From Nitrospira defluvii (lineage in GTDB: Bacteria > Nitrospirota > Nitrospiria > Nitrospirales > Nitrospiraceae), in the NCBI GenBank assembly GCA_011525625.1, contig WYAX01000014.1, positions 186,001 to 250,000 on the forward strand: a stretch of 64,000 bases of DNA, given 5' to 3'. Numbering within the stretch: position 1 is the first letter of the stretch; the number at the start of each line of letters is the position of its first letter. Below, piece by piece: positions 1-9,793 of this stretch. The notes below the pieces were generated by a model. The model saw only the letters and a list, made by a program, of their open reading frames with translations, was not told where the DNA came from and searched no databases. The position numbers were made by a program, and so were the translations under genes.

Positions 1-387
1 GCTCGCCGATTGCGCCTGGATTACCGGTTACATGAAATCAAACGGTACGTAACTAATGAGGAATCAGCCGCGGTATTCTCGGCCGCGGACTTCGTCTGGG
101 TTGGGTATCGTCGTCACTATTTAATGAGCGGGCTACTCGTTCAGGCAGCTTCTGCTGGGTTACCCGTAATCGCGTGCGAAGAAGGTCTTATTGGATGGTT
201 AACAAGGCGATACAGAGCTGGGATAGTAGTATCCACCTCCAGCCCGCCCACGATCGCTCGAGCAATAATGGAGCTTTGCAATAACCCTGACCTCGCGCTG
301 GAATATGGCGAGAATGGCCGCCTGGCCTATGCGTCGCATACGCAAGAGAACGTGGGACGGATCATGCTCGATGCGATTGAGGTATAA
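1..387 (+). CDS. Glycosyltransferase, C-terminal part (cut by window start)
   Basis: The reading frame is open from base 1 to the TAA at 385-387, so only the last ~128 residues are present. The stretch with LVQAASAGLPVIACEEG followed by a run ending in a helix-rich tail resembles the donor-binding half of GT-B (family 4-like) glycosyltransferases, where a conserved acidic residue and small residues line the sugar-nucleotide site. The next gene starts 4 bases downstream, so it is probably co-transcribed with the polysaccharide genes that follow. Family is inferred from the fold-type pattern; the exact sugar cannot be told. Confidence 0.6.
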   Translation, partial: ARRLRLDYRLHEIKRYVTNEESAAVFSAADFVWVGYRRHYLMSGLLVQAASAGLPVIACEEGLIGWLTRRYRAGIVVSTSSPPTIARAIMELCNNPDLALEYGENGRLAYASHTQENVGRIMLDAIEV

Positions 388-391
388 CCGC

Positions 392-2464
392 ATGCACAAG
401 TACCAAGCCGGTCTGTTGAGTGCCCTGCTAGCAAGCATCATTGCGATAGACCTATCATTCGCGGAAAGCGCCAACCTCATACTTTTTGTGTCTCCTCTCG
501 TCGGTGCGGACAGTAATGCTGGCACTGAGGAAAAGCCCTTTGCGAGTCTTGAACGAGCGCGGAATGTTCTTCGCGAAATAAAAAGGAACAACAGAGGCAA
601 ATTGCCCGTCGGCGCCACTGTTATGTTGCGAGAGGGCACCTACCACATGACGCAAACCTTTGTCCTAACCCAGGAGGACTCGGGCACGCACGATGCCCCA
701 ATCGTCTATCAGGCGTATGGTGGAGAAGAGGTCAGACTCTCGGGTGGCTCAGCCGTTCCCTTTGAGCGCTTTCAACCTGTGTCAAGCACAGATGAACTCA
801 GCCAAATTGATGGCGAGGCTCGAGACCATGTCCTACGCACGAACCTGAAAGACCTGGAATTTGCACGCTCAATCGAGTCACGTTGGGACAGAAGCCTACC
901 AGGCAAACCGGAAGGAGTGGCGCCCGAAGAATTTGTTTTTGATGATGAGGCGATGCAACTTGCTCGTTGGCCCAACAACGGGTGGGCAAGAATCTCGCAG
1001 GTGGTTACTCCGGGTTCGGTAGCACGAGGTGGATCTTCAATAGAGCAACCTGCGAGCTTGCGAGTGGACACAGAACGCCTCTCGGGATGGACTAATGCAG
1101 ATGTTTGGCTAAGAGGATTTTGGAAATGGGATTATTTCGATGAATCGCTTGCGATCAAGTCCATTTATCCCGCGGATCGACTATTGACTCTTGACGGATC
1201 CACTCTCTACGGAATCAAAGCTGGCGCTCGATTCTTTGCATTCAATATTCTGAGAGAACTCGATCAGGAGGGAGAGTACTTCATAGATCGCGAGAGAGCT
1301 GTTCTGTTCTTCTGGCCGCCACAGCGCCCCTCGAAATGGCGAGGGAGACTCACTCTGCTGCCGGTGCCGGTGCTCTCCTTAAGCGGAGCATCCTACATCA
1401 CATTTCGCGGCGTGGTCATTGAGGAAGGAAGAGCCGATGCTGTTCACGTCCAAGGAGGGCAAGGGAACCACATCGTCGATTGCACTATTCGGAATTTCGG
1501 AAAAGATGGCGTCGTTATTACCGGGGGCCAAGAGCATGAGGTTTCAAATTCCAGCATCTACAATATCGGGCTGCGTGCCGTCGCCATCTCAGGAGGAGAC
1601 CGCAAAAAACTGACGCCATCCCGACATCGGTTGGCCGACAATCACATCCATCATTATGGTCGCCGAGGGACAACCTATCCCGGCGTCGATATGGACGGGG
1701 TAGGAATCCATGTCGTACACAATTCGATTCATGATGCTCCTCATACGGGGATACAGTTCATGGGAAACGACCATGTGATCGAACTGAATGAGATTCACCA
1801 CGTTTGCTCGGAGACTTCAGATGCCGGCGCGATCTATACCGGCCGTGATTGGACGGTCCGCGGAAACCTCATTCGCCACAATTTTATCCACGACGTTGTG
1901 GGAATGGATAGCAAGGGCGATGTCAGCGCTGTCTATCTTGATGATCTGGCGAGCGGCACATCAACGACAGGTAACGTATTGGCACGTGTGCGTCAAGGAG
2001 TGAAGATTGGAGGGGGTCGTGACAATACTGTGCAAAACAATGTCTTCGCTAATTGTGACACTTCCTTTTCCGTGGATGCACGCGGTGTCACCTGGGGCCC
2101 GAAATTCTTAGCGGCCGACGGTGTGCTGAGGAAGCGTTTGGATAGGCTCCCCTATCAAACCCCTCCGTGGAGCACACGGTACCCGCAGTTGAGTCAGATA
2201 CTGAGTGATGATCCCGGCATGCCCAAGCGTAATCTCGTGCAAGGCAATCTTATGTACCGCTGCGGGCAGACGAGAATTAATCCTATCGCCCGATTCTATG
2301 GGACGATTCAGGATAACTGGGAGACCGATTCCGACCCAGGATTTCATGACGTTGATGCCAATAACTTCTCTCTGAAACAAGACGCTGCATTAGAGGCGAA
2401 GATTCCCGGATGGGAGAGCATTCCGTTTCGGGAAATCGGCGTTCACCCTGCAACCGGCGAATGA
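392..2464 (+). CDS. Secreted right-handed beta-helix protein (polysaccharide-active?)
   Basis: This is a ~690-residue exported protein. From the ATG at 392 the N-terminus is a clear signal peptide (MHKYQAGLLSALLASIIA), and a GAGG-type ribosome site lies ~10 bases upstream; the frame stays open to 305, but that would overlap the previous gene. Residues ~35-60 carry the G-D-S-N-x-G-T...P-F-x-S-L-x-x-A pattern typical of pectate-lyase-like and DUF1565-type beta-helix proteins. Residues ~340-600 are rich in short N/D/G-centred turns (for example GNHIVDCTIRNFG) expected of parallel beta-helix coils. Lying inside an exopolysaccharide cluster, it could trim, lyse or epimerise the polymer; the catalytic activity is not evident from motifs. 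Confidence 0.72.
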   Translation: MHKYQAGLLSALLASIIAIDLSFAESANLILFVSPLVGADSNAGTEEKPFASLERARNVLREIKRNNRGKLPVGATVMLREGTYHMTQTFVLTQEDSGTHDAPIVYQAYGGEEVRLSGGSAVPFERFQPVSSTDELSQIDGEARDHVLRTNLKDLEFARSIESRWDRSLPGKPEGVAPEEFVFDDEAMQLARWPNNGWARISQVVTPGSVARGGSSIEQPASLRVDTERLSGWTNADVWLRGFWKWDYFDESLAIKSIYPADRLLTLDGSTLYGIKAGARFFAFNILRELDQEGEYFIDRERAVLFFWPPQRPSKWRGRLTLLPVPVLSLSGASYITFRGVVIEEGRADAVHVQGGQGNHIVDCTIRNFGKDGVVITGGQEHEVSNSSIYNIGLRAVAISGGDRKKLTPSRHRLADNHIHHYGRRGTTYPGVDMDGVGIHVVHNSIHDAPHTGIQFMGNDHVIELNEIHHVCSETSDAGAIYTGRDWTVRGNLIRHNFIHDVVGMDSKGDVSAVYLDDLASGTSTTGNVLARVRQGVKIGGGRDNTVQNNVFANCDTSFSVDARGVTWGPKFLAADGVLRKRLDRLPYQTPPWSTRYPQLSQILSDDPGMPKRNLVQGNLMYRCGQTRINPIARFYGTIQDNWETDSDPGFHDVDANNFSLKQDAALEAKIPGWESIPFREIGVHPATGE

Positions 2465-2479
2465 TCCGCTTTTCCTTCC

Positions 2480-3814
2480 ATGGGTAATCTCGCAACTTAT
2501 GTGCTTATCCTTGTTGCCCTCATTGTTGGAACGTGGTTCCGTCCGGCGATAGCGTTAGCCAGCCTAATATGCGTTCAAGTTGTGGATGTCTGGGGGCAAG
2601 TGGTCAGTCCCTGGCTGTACACGCATCCGCAGTTTACCAATTTCTTTATGGTGACCTGCATCGGCATCGGTGTTGGTCGTGCATGGTGGTATGGTAGATG
2701 CCCCATTAACACGGTGCCATGGGTGCAGGTTTTACTCACCTGCTTGTTCATGTATGCCGCTTGTTCTCTCTGGTGGACTCCGGCATTCAAGGAAGGCATT
2801 GCGGAGTGGAGTAAGTACTGGCCCTATATAATCATAAATGTATGGCTGGCCCCTCTCCTACTTCGCCGCCGAACCGATCTTTATTATGGCTTGAGTGCGA
2901 TCCTGATTCTTGGTGCCGGATTGGCGATTCTCTTTGATGTGTTGGTGCGGTGGGATGCACGGACGGTGGTGGCAATTTGGGATTCGAGCATAACCATTTG
3001 GAATGCACTGGCCTTCGCTCATCTGGCTGGATATGTCACCATGGCTGCTGTCCTGCTGAATCATGACCAAAGCCGGCGGTGGGGAGTCATTCGATATGCG
3101 GCCATCGCAGCATGTATCGTTCTGGTTCTCAAATCGGAGACCAGGGCACAATTCTTCCTCATGGTCAGTATTCCAATACTGTTTCTACCTCTGAGCAAAC
3201 CAATGTCCAGCATCAAGGCGTATGCATCCTGGGTCATCCTGGCGGTATGCGTGGCAACCGCATCCATCTATGCCTATGACGCCTTGGTGCAAGAAAGGCG
3301 CTGGTCATCGCAGAGAGTTCAATCAGATTGGGATATTCGGGTTCGGATGGTATCAGCTCTACTTCATCACTGGTCCAGGGCCTCTGTTCAGGACCCTTCG
3401 GCGGCAATGTTGGGACTTGGAAACTCAGCCTCGTTTTCGGCGAACATAGCGGGCTTTCATCCGCACATGGTTACGCTCGAGGTGCTGGGCGAGGAGGGTC
3501 TTATTGGGATAAGTTTGTTGATCCTGCTATTGTGGGCGTCATGGCGAACGATGCGTGCGGCCTATGCACTTGTGAAGCATGACCCCATACAACGAGGTGT
3601 CATGGCGACGCTCACAGCAACGTTCGTCTTTGATTGTTTGCTCTCTTTCAAATCAGGTTCGTTGGTGGGGTTTGGGACACAGATGTTCCTGTTTGTGGTC
3701 CTGATCGAGAGACAAGTGGCGATCCTTACAGCCGAAAACCGGCAAAATTTTGGTAGGCAGCGATTACAACATCCCACCGCATATGCCAATTCCGACCTTG
3801 CGAAAGTACTTTAG
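2480..3814 (+). CDS. O-antigen ligase/polymerase-type membrane protein (Wzy-like)
   Basis: A 444-residue, very hydrophobic protein with roughly ten or more predicted membrane spans. A long soluble loop at about residues 265-325 ends in FHPHMVTLEVLGEEGLIG. The pattern H-x(2-4)-L-E-x-x-x-E-x-G-x-x-G in that loop is the hallmark of the Wzy_C/O-antigen ligase superfamily, which joins lipid-linked repeat units outside the inner membrane. It starts 15 bases after the beta-helix gene, consistent with one operon. Whether it polymerises repeat units or ligates a finished glycan cannot be decided; in an exopolysaccharide locus polymerase is more likely. Confidence 0.75.
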   Translation: MGNLATYVLILVALIVGTWFRPAIALASLICVQVVDVWGQVVSPWLYTHPQFTNFFMVTCIGIGVGRAWWYGRCPINTVPWVQVLLTCLFMYAACSLWWTPAFKEGIAEWSKYWPYIIINVWLAPLLLRRRTDLYYGLSAILILGAGLAILFDVLVRWDARTVVAIWDSSITIWNALAFAHLAGYVTMAAVLLNHDQSRRWGVIRYAAIAACIVLVLKSETRAQFFLMVSIPILFLPLSKPMSSIKAYASWVILAVCVATASIYAYDALVQERRWSSQRVQSDWDIRVRMVSALLHHWSRASVQDPSAAMLGLGNSASFSANIAGFHPHMVTLEVLGEEGLIGISLLILLLWASWRTMRAAYALVKHDPIQRGVMATLTATFVFDCLLSFKSGSLVGFGTQMFLFVVLIERQVAILTAENRQNFGRQRLQHPTAYANSDLAKVL

Positions 3815-3925
3815 TAGAATGCTACCGTTCGCACTGATCACAAGGCATATCTGCCCATGCAAGTCTAAAACCGCTGACGCACATCCTTGGAATAGATAGC
3901 CAAGCATATTTCACAGCAGGCGCTC

Positions 3926-5059
3926 ATGCCCACAGTCGCCATTCTTCAAAGAATCCTTCCAGATTATCGCATCGCATTTTTCCGTCAGTTACATCAAGAA
4001 CTTGCGCTTTATGGCATCGACCTCAAGCTGTTCTACGGCCAGGAGAGACTGGGTACGGTTCCTCGTACTGTAGACCTCGCGGCGCCCTGGGCCGTACGTG
4101 TCAAGAATAGATATTGGCCATTCGGTGATCAAGAATTCGTGTGGCAACCGGTGCATCGATATTTATCAGATGTCGATGCCGTGATTGTCGAGCAGGCGAA
4201 TCGGCTGCTCGTTAACCACTATTTGATTCTGCGTCGGACCCTCAACACAGGCCCTCGCCTAGCATATTGGGGCCATGGGAAGAATCACCAAGCTGAAAGC
4301 AGTAACAGCGCAAGCGAACGCTTGAAGCGTCGCCTCTCATGTCAGGTTGATTGGTGGTTTGCCTACACGGTGCTCAGTGCGGAAATCGCGGCGAACGCAG
4401 GTTTCAAGAGGGAGCGGATCACAACCGTGCAAAATACTATTGATCTGCGCGAGTTCTTGGAGGCCAAAGAGACGCTGACCGAGGACGCCACGGTCTCCCT
4501 GAAAGCCAGTTTGGGAATAAAGACTACCAACGTGTGTTTATATTGTGGCGGGATTTACCCAGACAAGCGCATGCCCTTTTTGCTTGAAGCCTGTTCAAAG
4601 ATCAAGCTCCGCGTGCCGGACTTTGAAATGATCATTGTAGGAGATGGTCCGGATCGGCACCTGGTCGAAGCAGCCGCAGAGATCAAGTCCTGGCTCCATT
4701 ATGTTGGGCCTAAACACGGCGCCGATCGTGTGCCATACTTTGTCATCAGCAGAGCTCTATTGATGCCGGGCCTGGTTGGATTGGCGGTCGTTGATAGTTT
4801 TGCCGCAGCTACGCCATTGTTTACCACCGCTATTCACAAACACAGTCCCGAAATCGCGTATCTTGTAAACGGAGTCAACGGCGTGATCACCCCTGATTCC
4901 GCAGACGCCTATGCAACCGCCGTCGCTGAATACTTACGTAGCGAATCATTGCAAGCGCGCCTACAACGGGGATGTCTCGAAAGCGTGGACAAGTATTCGT
5001 TGGAGACGATGACGAACAATTTTGCTCGGGGCATTCGTGACTGGCTGATTGATCTATAG
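3926..5059 (+). CDS. Glycosyltransferase family 4 (GT-B)
   Basis: A 377-residue cytoplasmic glycosyltransferase. The N-terminal half begins MPTVAILQRILPDYRIAFF, as in enzymes that build polysaccharide repeat units. The C-terminal half has the nucleotide-sugar domain: YCGGIYPDKRM near residue 210, IIVGDGPDRHLVE near 235, and a later acidic/small-residue segment around VVDSFAAATPLFTT. In the last segment the usual E-x7-E is weakened (LVGLAVVDSFA), so the donor site is somewhat divergent. The sugar donor and acceptor are unknown. About 110 bases separate it from the previous gene. Confidence 0.78.
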   Translation: MPTVAILQRILPDYRIAFFRQLHQELALYGIDLKLFYGQERLGTVPRTVDLAAPWAVRVKNRYWPFGDQEFVWQPVHRYLSDVDAVIVEQANRLLVNHYLILRRTLNTGPRLAYWGHGKNHQAESSNSASERLKRRLSCQVDWWFAYTVLSAEIAANAGFKRERITTVQNTIDLREFLEAKETLTEDATVSLKASLGIKTTNVCLYCGGIYPDKRMPFLLEACSKIKLRVPDFEMIIVGDGPDRHLVEAAAEIKSWLHYVGPKHGADRVPYFVISRALLMPGLVGLAVVDSFAAATPLFTTAIHKHSPEIAYLVNGVNGVITPDSADAYATAVAEYLRSESLQARLQRGCLESVDKYSLETMTNNFARGIRDWLIDL

Positions 5060-5134
5060 GCGGGCACTAGACGCGCGCATGGACCCCCGCTACCGTAGGC
5101 ATCTGGCTCTGGATTAACTCGAGGTGGAGTTTAT

Positions 5135-5827
5135 ATGGAGCAGAAATACAACCAGTTCTACAACGCATCACTACGAAAAGAAGACTTCAAGGACGTACAG
5201 GTAGGCAGGTGGCCTAAAGATCGCGTACAAGCCATCCTCTCGGTTGCCGGAGAGGGAGAAAGCATCCTGGATATCGGCTGCGGCTCCGGTCATCTCCTGT
5301 ACCAATTCAGACATCGCTTTACAAATCTGGTGGGCCTGGAGTACGCACAGCACCGCCTGGACCAAGCCCAGATCAATCTTCAAGAGTATTCCTTTACACC
5401 GATCCATGGCACCGCAGAGAATTTATCGGCAGTGCGGTCAAATTCAATCGATCGCATCGTTTCTGCGGATACGATCGAGCATATTCCGGACGTCTATGAA
5501 GCTGTAGGAGAGATGCATCGGGTACTTAAGCCGGGTGGAATGTTGGTCATAAACACCCCAAATATCGCGTTTCTCAAGAAAAGGGTCCTACTTTTGATGG
5601 GACGCTTCCCCTCGACATCCCAAAGTAATGAAGGGCTGGGGAGCGACATCTTGTTCGACGGCGGCCATCTTCATTATTTCACATTCCGGTCATTACGCCT
5701 GCTATTGGAAAGGTTCGGCTTTAGGATGGTCCGACACATGGGGTACGGTCGATTTGGTGCCGCACACAATTTCTGGCCAACGTTGCTGAGCGGTGGCGTG
5801 CAGTGGATTGCAAACAAAGACCTGTGA
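5135..5827 (+). CDS. Class I SAM-dependent methyltransferase
   Basis: A 230-residue soluble enzyme. Residues ~44-54 are the SAM-binding motif I (LDIGCGSGHLL). VGLEYAQHRLDQA supplies the acidic residue of motif II, and IVSADTIEHIPD plus LKPGGMLVINTPN give motifs IV and V of Methyltransf_11/25-type enzymes. It sits between two glycosyltransferases and ends 10 bases before the next start, so it probably methylates a sugar or lipid-linked intermediate of the exopolysaccharide. The start at 5135 is preceded by a GAGGTGGAG-like site. The substrate is not predictable. Confidence 0.8.
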   Translation: MEQKYNQFYNASLRKEDFKDVQVGRWPKDRVQAILSVAGEGESILDIGCGSGHLLYQFRHRFTNLVGLEYAQHRLDQAQINLQEYSFTPIHGTAENLSAVRSNSIDRIVSADTIEHIPDVYEAVGEMHRVLKPGGMLVINTPNIAFLKKRVLLLMGRFPSTSQSNEGLGSDILFDGGHLHYFTFRSLRLLLERFGFRMVRHMGYGRFGAAHNFWPTLLSGGVQWIANKDL

Positions 5828-5837
5828 CGTGCATGGC

Positions 5838-7031
5838 ATGAAAGTACTGTTAGCGCACAACTTCTACCGTACGGCCGTACCCAGCGGCGAAGATACCGTG
5901 TATCGAAATGAGCGCCGTCTGCTGGAAGCCAACGCAGACGTCATTCCCTATGAAAGACACAATGACGCTATTGATGATTCGAACCTGACCAAGAAGATGA
6001 GCCTCGCCTTTGACGCCGCTTGGTCCCGAGAGGTCTATGAAGAACTCAGCGTGATCGTACGTAAGACTCGACCTGATATCGCACATTTTCATAACACATT
6101 CCCAAGGATCTCACCGAGTGCTTATGCGGCTTGTCGTGACCATGGGGTGCCGGTCATTCAAACTCTGCACAATTTTCGTTTCATCTGTCCGGGGGGGCTT
6201 TTGCTCCGTGATGGGCGCCCTTGCGAAGACTGTGTCGGAACCAGTCTTTTGCCCGCCCTGCGACATCGGTGTTACAGGAAATCATTGGCGGCAACCGCAG
6301 CAGTAGTCTGGATGCTCTCTCGCAACCGCTGGCACGGAACTTATCAAAATATGGTGAATCGATACATCGCGTTGACTGAATTTGCGGCCGACCGGCTAAT
6401 TGCAGGAGGATTGCCAAGAGAACGTGTAACGGTGAAGCCTAATTTCGTCGCCGACGTCCCCACTCCCGGCCCAGGAAACGGCCGATACGCCGTGTATGTT
6501 GGACGCTTGAGCGCAGAAAAGGGGATTCGCACAATGTTGTCAGCATGGAAGCATTTATCGAAAGTGCCACTGAAGATTCTCGGGGATGGTCCTTATCGGC
6601 AAGAGGTAGAGGCGGCAATAGTCCGAGATAAACTTCCTGCGGAGTGTCTCGGGTTCTGTGATCATATCGCCACAATCGACGTGGTGAGCCGCGCGGCCTT
6701 TCAGATTGTGCCTTCCGAATGGTATGAGGGATTCCCCATGGTGATCGTAGAGGCTTACGCCTGCGGTACCCCGGTGGTTGCTTCGCGTATAGGCAGCTTG
6801 GATGAGGTGGTCGAGGAAGGCGTCACTGGAGTGAAGTTTGAGCCCGGCAATCCCATGGATTTGGCTGAGAAGGTTAGTGCATTGTGGGCTGATCGGATCC
6901 GTCAGGCCGGTTTGCGCCATACGACTCGCGACATCTTTGAGCAAAAATTTTCAGGCAGGAAAAATTACGAGGCGTTGATGACAATATACGAGTCGGCGAT
7001 GAGTGACCACGTTAGAACCGCCGAGGAATAA
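5838..7031 (+). CDS. Glycosyltransferase family 4 (GT-B)
   Basis: A ~397-residue glycosyltransferase. I start it at ATG 5838 (MKVLLAHNFYRTAVPSGED), which matches the family N-terminus and lies 10 bases after the methyltransferase stop; the longer frame from 5793 overlaps that gene. The N-terminal domain has HFHNTFPRISPSAY and ETLHNFRFICPG-like segments (the latter seen as QTLHNFRFICPGG), usual for GT4 enzymes with a bound acceptor. The C-terminal domain has YVGRLSAEKGI, ILGDGPY and the catalytic/donor motif EWYEGFPMVIVEAYACGTPVV with both glutamates present. A likely second or third sugar-adding enzyme of the locus. Confidence 0.85.
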   Translation: MKVLLAHNFYRTAVPSGEDTVYRNERRLLEANADVIPYERHNDAIDDSNLTKKMSLAFDAAWSREVYEELSVIVRKTRPDIAHFHNTFPRISPSAYAACRDHGVPVIQTLHNFRFICPGGLLLRDGRPCEDCVGTSLLPALRHRCYRKSLAATAAVVWMLSRNRWHGTYQNMVNRYIALTEFAADRLIAGGLPRERVTVKPNFVADVPTPGPGNGRYAVYVGRLSAEKGIRTMLSAWKHLSKVPLKILGDGPYRQEVEAAIVRDKLPAECLGFCDHIATIDVVSRAAFQIVPSEWYEGFPMVIVEAYACGTPVVASRIGSLDEVVEEGVTGVKFEPGNPMDLAEKVSALWADRIRQAGLRHTTRDIFEQKFSGRKNYEALMTIYESAMSDHVRTAEE

Positions 7032-7793
7032 ATGGCAAGCCGGGAAGTGGGGATCATCCTCAATGTGCCGATTGACTGCAAATCGCTGCGCATTGTCACC
7101 CAGGATGCGCTCGATTCTATTGAACGTACAGCCCATAAGAGCGTGTTCGCTTGTGCTAACCCACATTCCATCATTGTTGCTCAATCCGATCCTGCTTTTC
7201 TGAATGCGCTTCACCAAGCAAGCCTGGTTGTTCCGGATGGTATAGGCGTGGTTCTCATGGCCAAGATAGCCGGAATTTGTGTAGGAGAGCGGATTACAGG
7301 CGCGGACTATTTTTTCTCGGTCATGAATGGCCTTAATCGTCGTGGATTCGGACGAGTGTTCTTTCTTGGATCATCGCCGAAGGTGCTCGCGCTTATAGCC
7401 GAAAGATTCATAATAGATTTTCCCTCGTTAACCCTCTGCGGTACCTATGCTCCCCCATATGGGCTTTGGTCTGTTGCAGAAAACCAAAGGATATTGGCAA
7501 CCATCGATCGGGCTAAACCCGATATTCTGTGGGTTGGTATGACTGCTCCCAAACAGGAGAAATGGGTCGAAGAGAACCGACAGCACCTCGACGTCCCGCT
7601 GATCGGTTCGATTGGGGCTGTTTTTGATTTTTACGCAGGAACTCACCAACGTGCTCCGCGATGGATGTGTCGAGTCGGTCTTGAATGGATTTACCGATTC
7701 ATGATGGAACCCAAGCGCTTGTGGAAGCGGTACTGCATCAACTCTCCTTGGTTTATTATTTTGGTTTTCTGGCGTCACATTCTGAAGCGATGA
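7032..7793 (+). CDS. WecG/TagA/CpsF family glycosyltransferase
   Basis: A 253-residue protein of the WecG/TagA/CpsF family (N-acetylmannosaminuronyl or N-acetylmannosaminyl transferases acting on polyprenyl-linked sugars). Family landmarks are ANPHSIIVAQSDPAFLNALH, VVPDGIGVVLMAK, GVGxERITGADYF-like ERITGADYF, FFLGSSPKV, and WVGMTAPKQEKW with SIGAVFDFYAGTHQRAPRWM. The C-terminus RLWKRY...FWRHILKR is a basic membrane-associating tail. The ATG directly follows the preceding TAA, with GAGGA inside the end of the upstream gene, so translation is coupled. It probably adds an early sugar to the undecaprenyl-linked unit. Confidence 0.88.
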   Translation: MASREVGIILNVPIDCKSLRIVTQDALDSIERTAHKSVFACANPHSIIVAQSDPAFLNALHQASLVVPDGIGVVLMAKIAGICVGERITGADYFFSVMNGLNRRGFGRVFFLGSSPKVLALIAERFIIDFPSLTLCGTYAPPYGLWSVAENQRILATIDRAKPDILWVGMTAPKQEKWVEENRQHLDVPLIGSIGAVFDFYAGTHQRAPRWMCRVGLEWIYRFMMEPKRLWKRYCINSPWFIILVFWRHILKR

Positions 7794-8368
7794 GGTTTAG
7801 AGCAAAATGACTCCTAGATGTCTCATTTTGAGACGTATTGTTTTCCGGTGAACTACCTGCTGTCGTGTTTGAGATCCCATCATCGACGCCACATCTGAAG
7901 GCCGATCCTAAGCACCTAGGGCCATATGGCCCCAGATAACTCTCCTCAATGATTTTGGTAGTTTTACTCATAATTGACTTGCACTCAATTCCTCTTTTCT
8001 GTAATGTGCCGAGTGTATTGTTCTAGCAAGTAGTAATGCTCACCTACAGCTGGCTGGTGCATTAAGGAGATATCGGTCTGCTCCGTCGTATTTCCTGCCG
8101 CTAGGTTTATACAGCCGCATACCATCGGATTTTCGGTACGGCAGAAACTAGCGCAGCTCAGTCTCTCCCTTCCGATCTAGGCCTAGGGCTGAGCACATAC
8201 AGTTGATGCAAGTTCCTCGCACCGAGGAGGTTTTAGCAAATCCGGCGATTACAGTATGCTCCAAATAGATTCCCACAAATGACCCTTTGACTATGGAGGG
8301 GGGCAGTACACAGTTCTCGGAAAACTCGCTCTCTGTATATGTAGGATACCGCTTTCTGCAAGGATTCA
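7794..8368. other. 575-bp AT-rich intergenic region
   Basis: I see no supportable coding frame on either strand. It contains an 8-bp hairpin right after the previous stop (7803-7810 pairing with 7823-7830, no U-tract, so at best a weak terminator) and a perfect GGGCCATATGGCCC palindrome at 7919-7932. A TTGACT at about 7976 has no well-spaced -10. The region probably ends one transcript and carries a promoter plus a long leader for the glycosylphosphotransferase gene. Confidence 0.5.
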
Positions 8369-9793
8369 ATGCTACGAAAACAAGCCAGAATCGTAGATGT
8401 CTTACAATACCTGTGCGATGTATCCGTGCTGGTTACAGCATTTCTCTGTGCGTATTGGGTGCGCGACTCATTACTCTTGTCGTCCCACATCGGACACCTT
8501 TTTCCGCTTTACCGTTATCTTGAACTAATGGTTCCCACGGTCGGCATGTGGTCCCTGCTCCTTTATTACTTTGGGCTGTATGATGCACAGCGAGCGGAAA
8601 CACTTCAGTCTGACTTAAAAAAGATTATAAAGGTCGCAGCCATTGGAACACTGGTTAGCGGTGCACTGGCTTTTCTACTCAAACTAGACTTTACCAGCCG
8701 CCTCTTCATTGCCATTTTCGGATGCATGGCCCTGTTGGGATTGTCAGTTGCGAGAGTTCTCGTAAGGAGTGCCGCTATGCATGTCAGGCGGCAAGGATTG
8801 AACTTTCGCAACATTCTGATCATAGGGACTGGAAGGCGAGCGGCGGAACTGATACAGGTTATCGAGGCCCATAGGGAATGGGGCCTTCGGGTCATAGGGC
8901 TTATCACTGATCGTGTAAATTGGGGCTCCCGTAAACTGGGGCAATATTCGATTCTTGGCCCTCCTTCTTCAGTCCGCAATATCATAAAAAGACATGTTGT
9001 GGATGAAGTGATTTTTGCCATTCCCCAGAAACGATTGGAAGACTTCCAGGAAACGTTTCTTGTGTGTGAGGAACTTGGCGTTCCCGTGCGGGTGGCCATG
9101 AATTTATTTCCATGCACCATCGCCAAGATGGGGATCGATCAGCTTGGCGGCATTTCATTTTTAACGTATTCGACCACGCCTCAGGAAGAAGTTGTGCTGG
9201 CATTCAAGCGTATATTCGATGTAACAACCGCACTGCTGGGTCTTATTCTCTTATCGCCGCTCTGGGTAATTATTGCCCTTACAATTAAACTCACTTCGAC
9301 GGGGCCCGTCTTGTTCGCGCAAACTCGAGTTTCTCTGAACGGCAGGTTGTTCAGAATGTATAAGTTTCGCTCAATGACCGAGCATGCTGAGCAAGAGAAG
9401 AAGGCATTACTGTCACTCAATGAAATGAGTGGTCCGGCATTTAAACTGACAAATGACCCACGAGTAACTCCTATAGGGAGGTTTTTGCGGAAGACGAGTT
9501 TGGATGAATTCCCACAACTTATCAATGTGCTAAAAGGCGAAATGAGCATTGTCGGCCCACGACCGCCATTACCAGAAGAGGTGGAGCAGTATCAGCCTTG
9601 GCAGCGAAGACGATTGAGCATGCGACCAGGCTTGACTTGTCTTTGGCAGGTCAGCGGACGGAACACCATTCAAGATTTCAATCAATGGATGCGTCTAGAC
9701 CTCCATTATATCGATAATTGGTCGTTGGAACTGGATATGCGCATTTTCGCCAAGACCTTCCTTGTTGTCTTGCGAGGGCGGGGTGCGCGTTAA
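8369..9793 (+). CDS. Undecaprenyl-phosphate sugar phosphotransferase (initiating enzyme)
   Basis: A 474-residue polyprenyl glycosylphosphotransferase of the WcaJ/PssY type. It transfers a sugar-1-phosphate to undecaprenyl phosphate and so starts repeat-unit synthesis at the inner membrane. Residues ~12-120 hold four membrane spans. Residues ~130-260 form a nucleotide-binding-like middle domain (ILIIGTGRRAAELIQ). The C-terminal catalytic domain begins at KRIFDVTTALLGLILLSPL (re-entrant helix) and includes FRMYKFRSM, LRKTSLDEFPQLINVLKGEM and SIVGPRPPLPEEV, all diagnostic of bacterial sugar transferases. AAGGA precedes the ATG. Glucose is the commonest substrate for this full-length architecture, but that is inference. 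Confidence 0.92.
   Translation: MLRKQARIVDVLQYLCDVSVLVTAFLCAYWVRDSLLLSSHIGHLFPLYRYLELMVPTVGMWSLLLYYFGLYDAQRAETLQSDLKKIIKVAAIGTLVSGALAFLLKLDFTSRLFIAIFGCMALLGLSVARVLVRSAAMHVRRQGLNFRNILIIGTGRRAAELIQVIEAHREWGLRVIGLITDRVNWGSRKLGQYSILGPPSSVRNIIKRHVVDEVIFAIPQKRLEDFQETFLVCEELGVPVRVAMNLFPCTIAKMGIDQLGGISFLTYSTTPQEEVVLAFKRIFDVTTALLGLILLSPLWVIIALTIKLTSTGPVLFAQTRVSLNGRLFRMYKFRSMTEHAEQEKKALLSLNEMSGPAFKLTNDPRVTPIGRFLRKTSLDEFPQLINVLKGEMSIVGPRPPLPEEVEQYQPWQRRRLSMRPGLTCLWQVSGRNTIQDFNQWMRLDLHYIDNWSLELDMRIFAKTFLVVLRGRGAR

Noticed and set aside
7803..7830. Hairpin after the WecG/TagA gene as an intrinsic terminator
   Set aside because: Stem is AT-rich, the loop is long and there is no U-tract; kept only as a remark.
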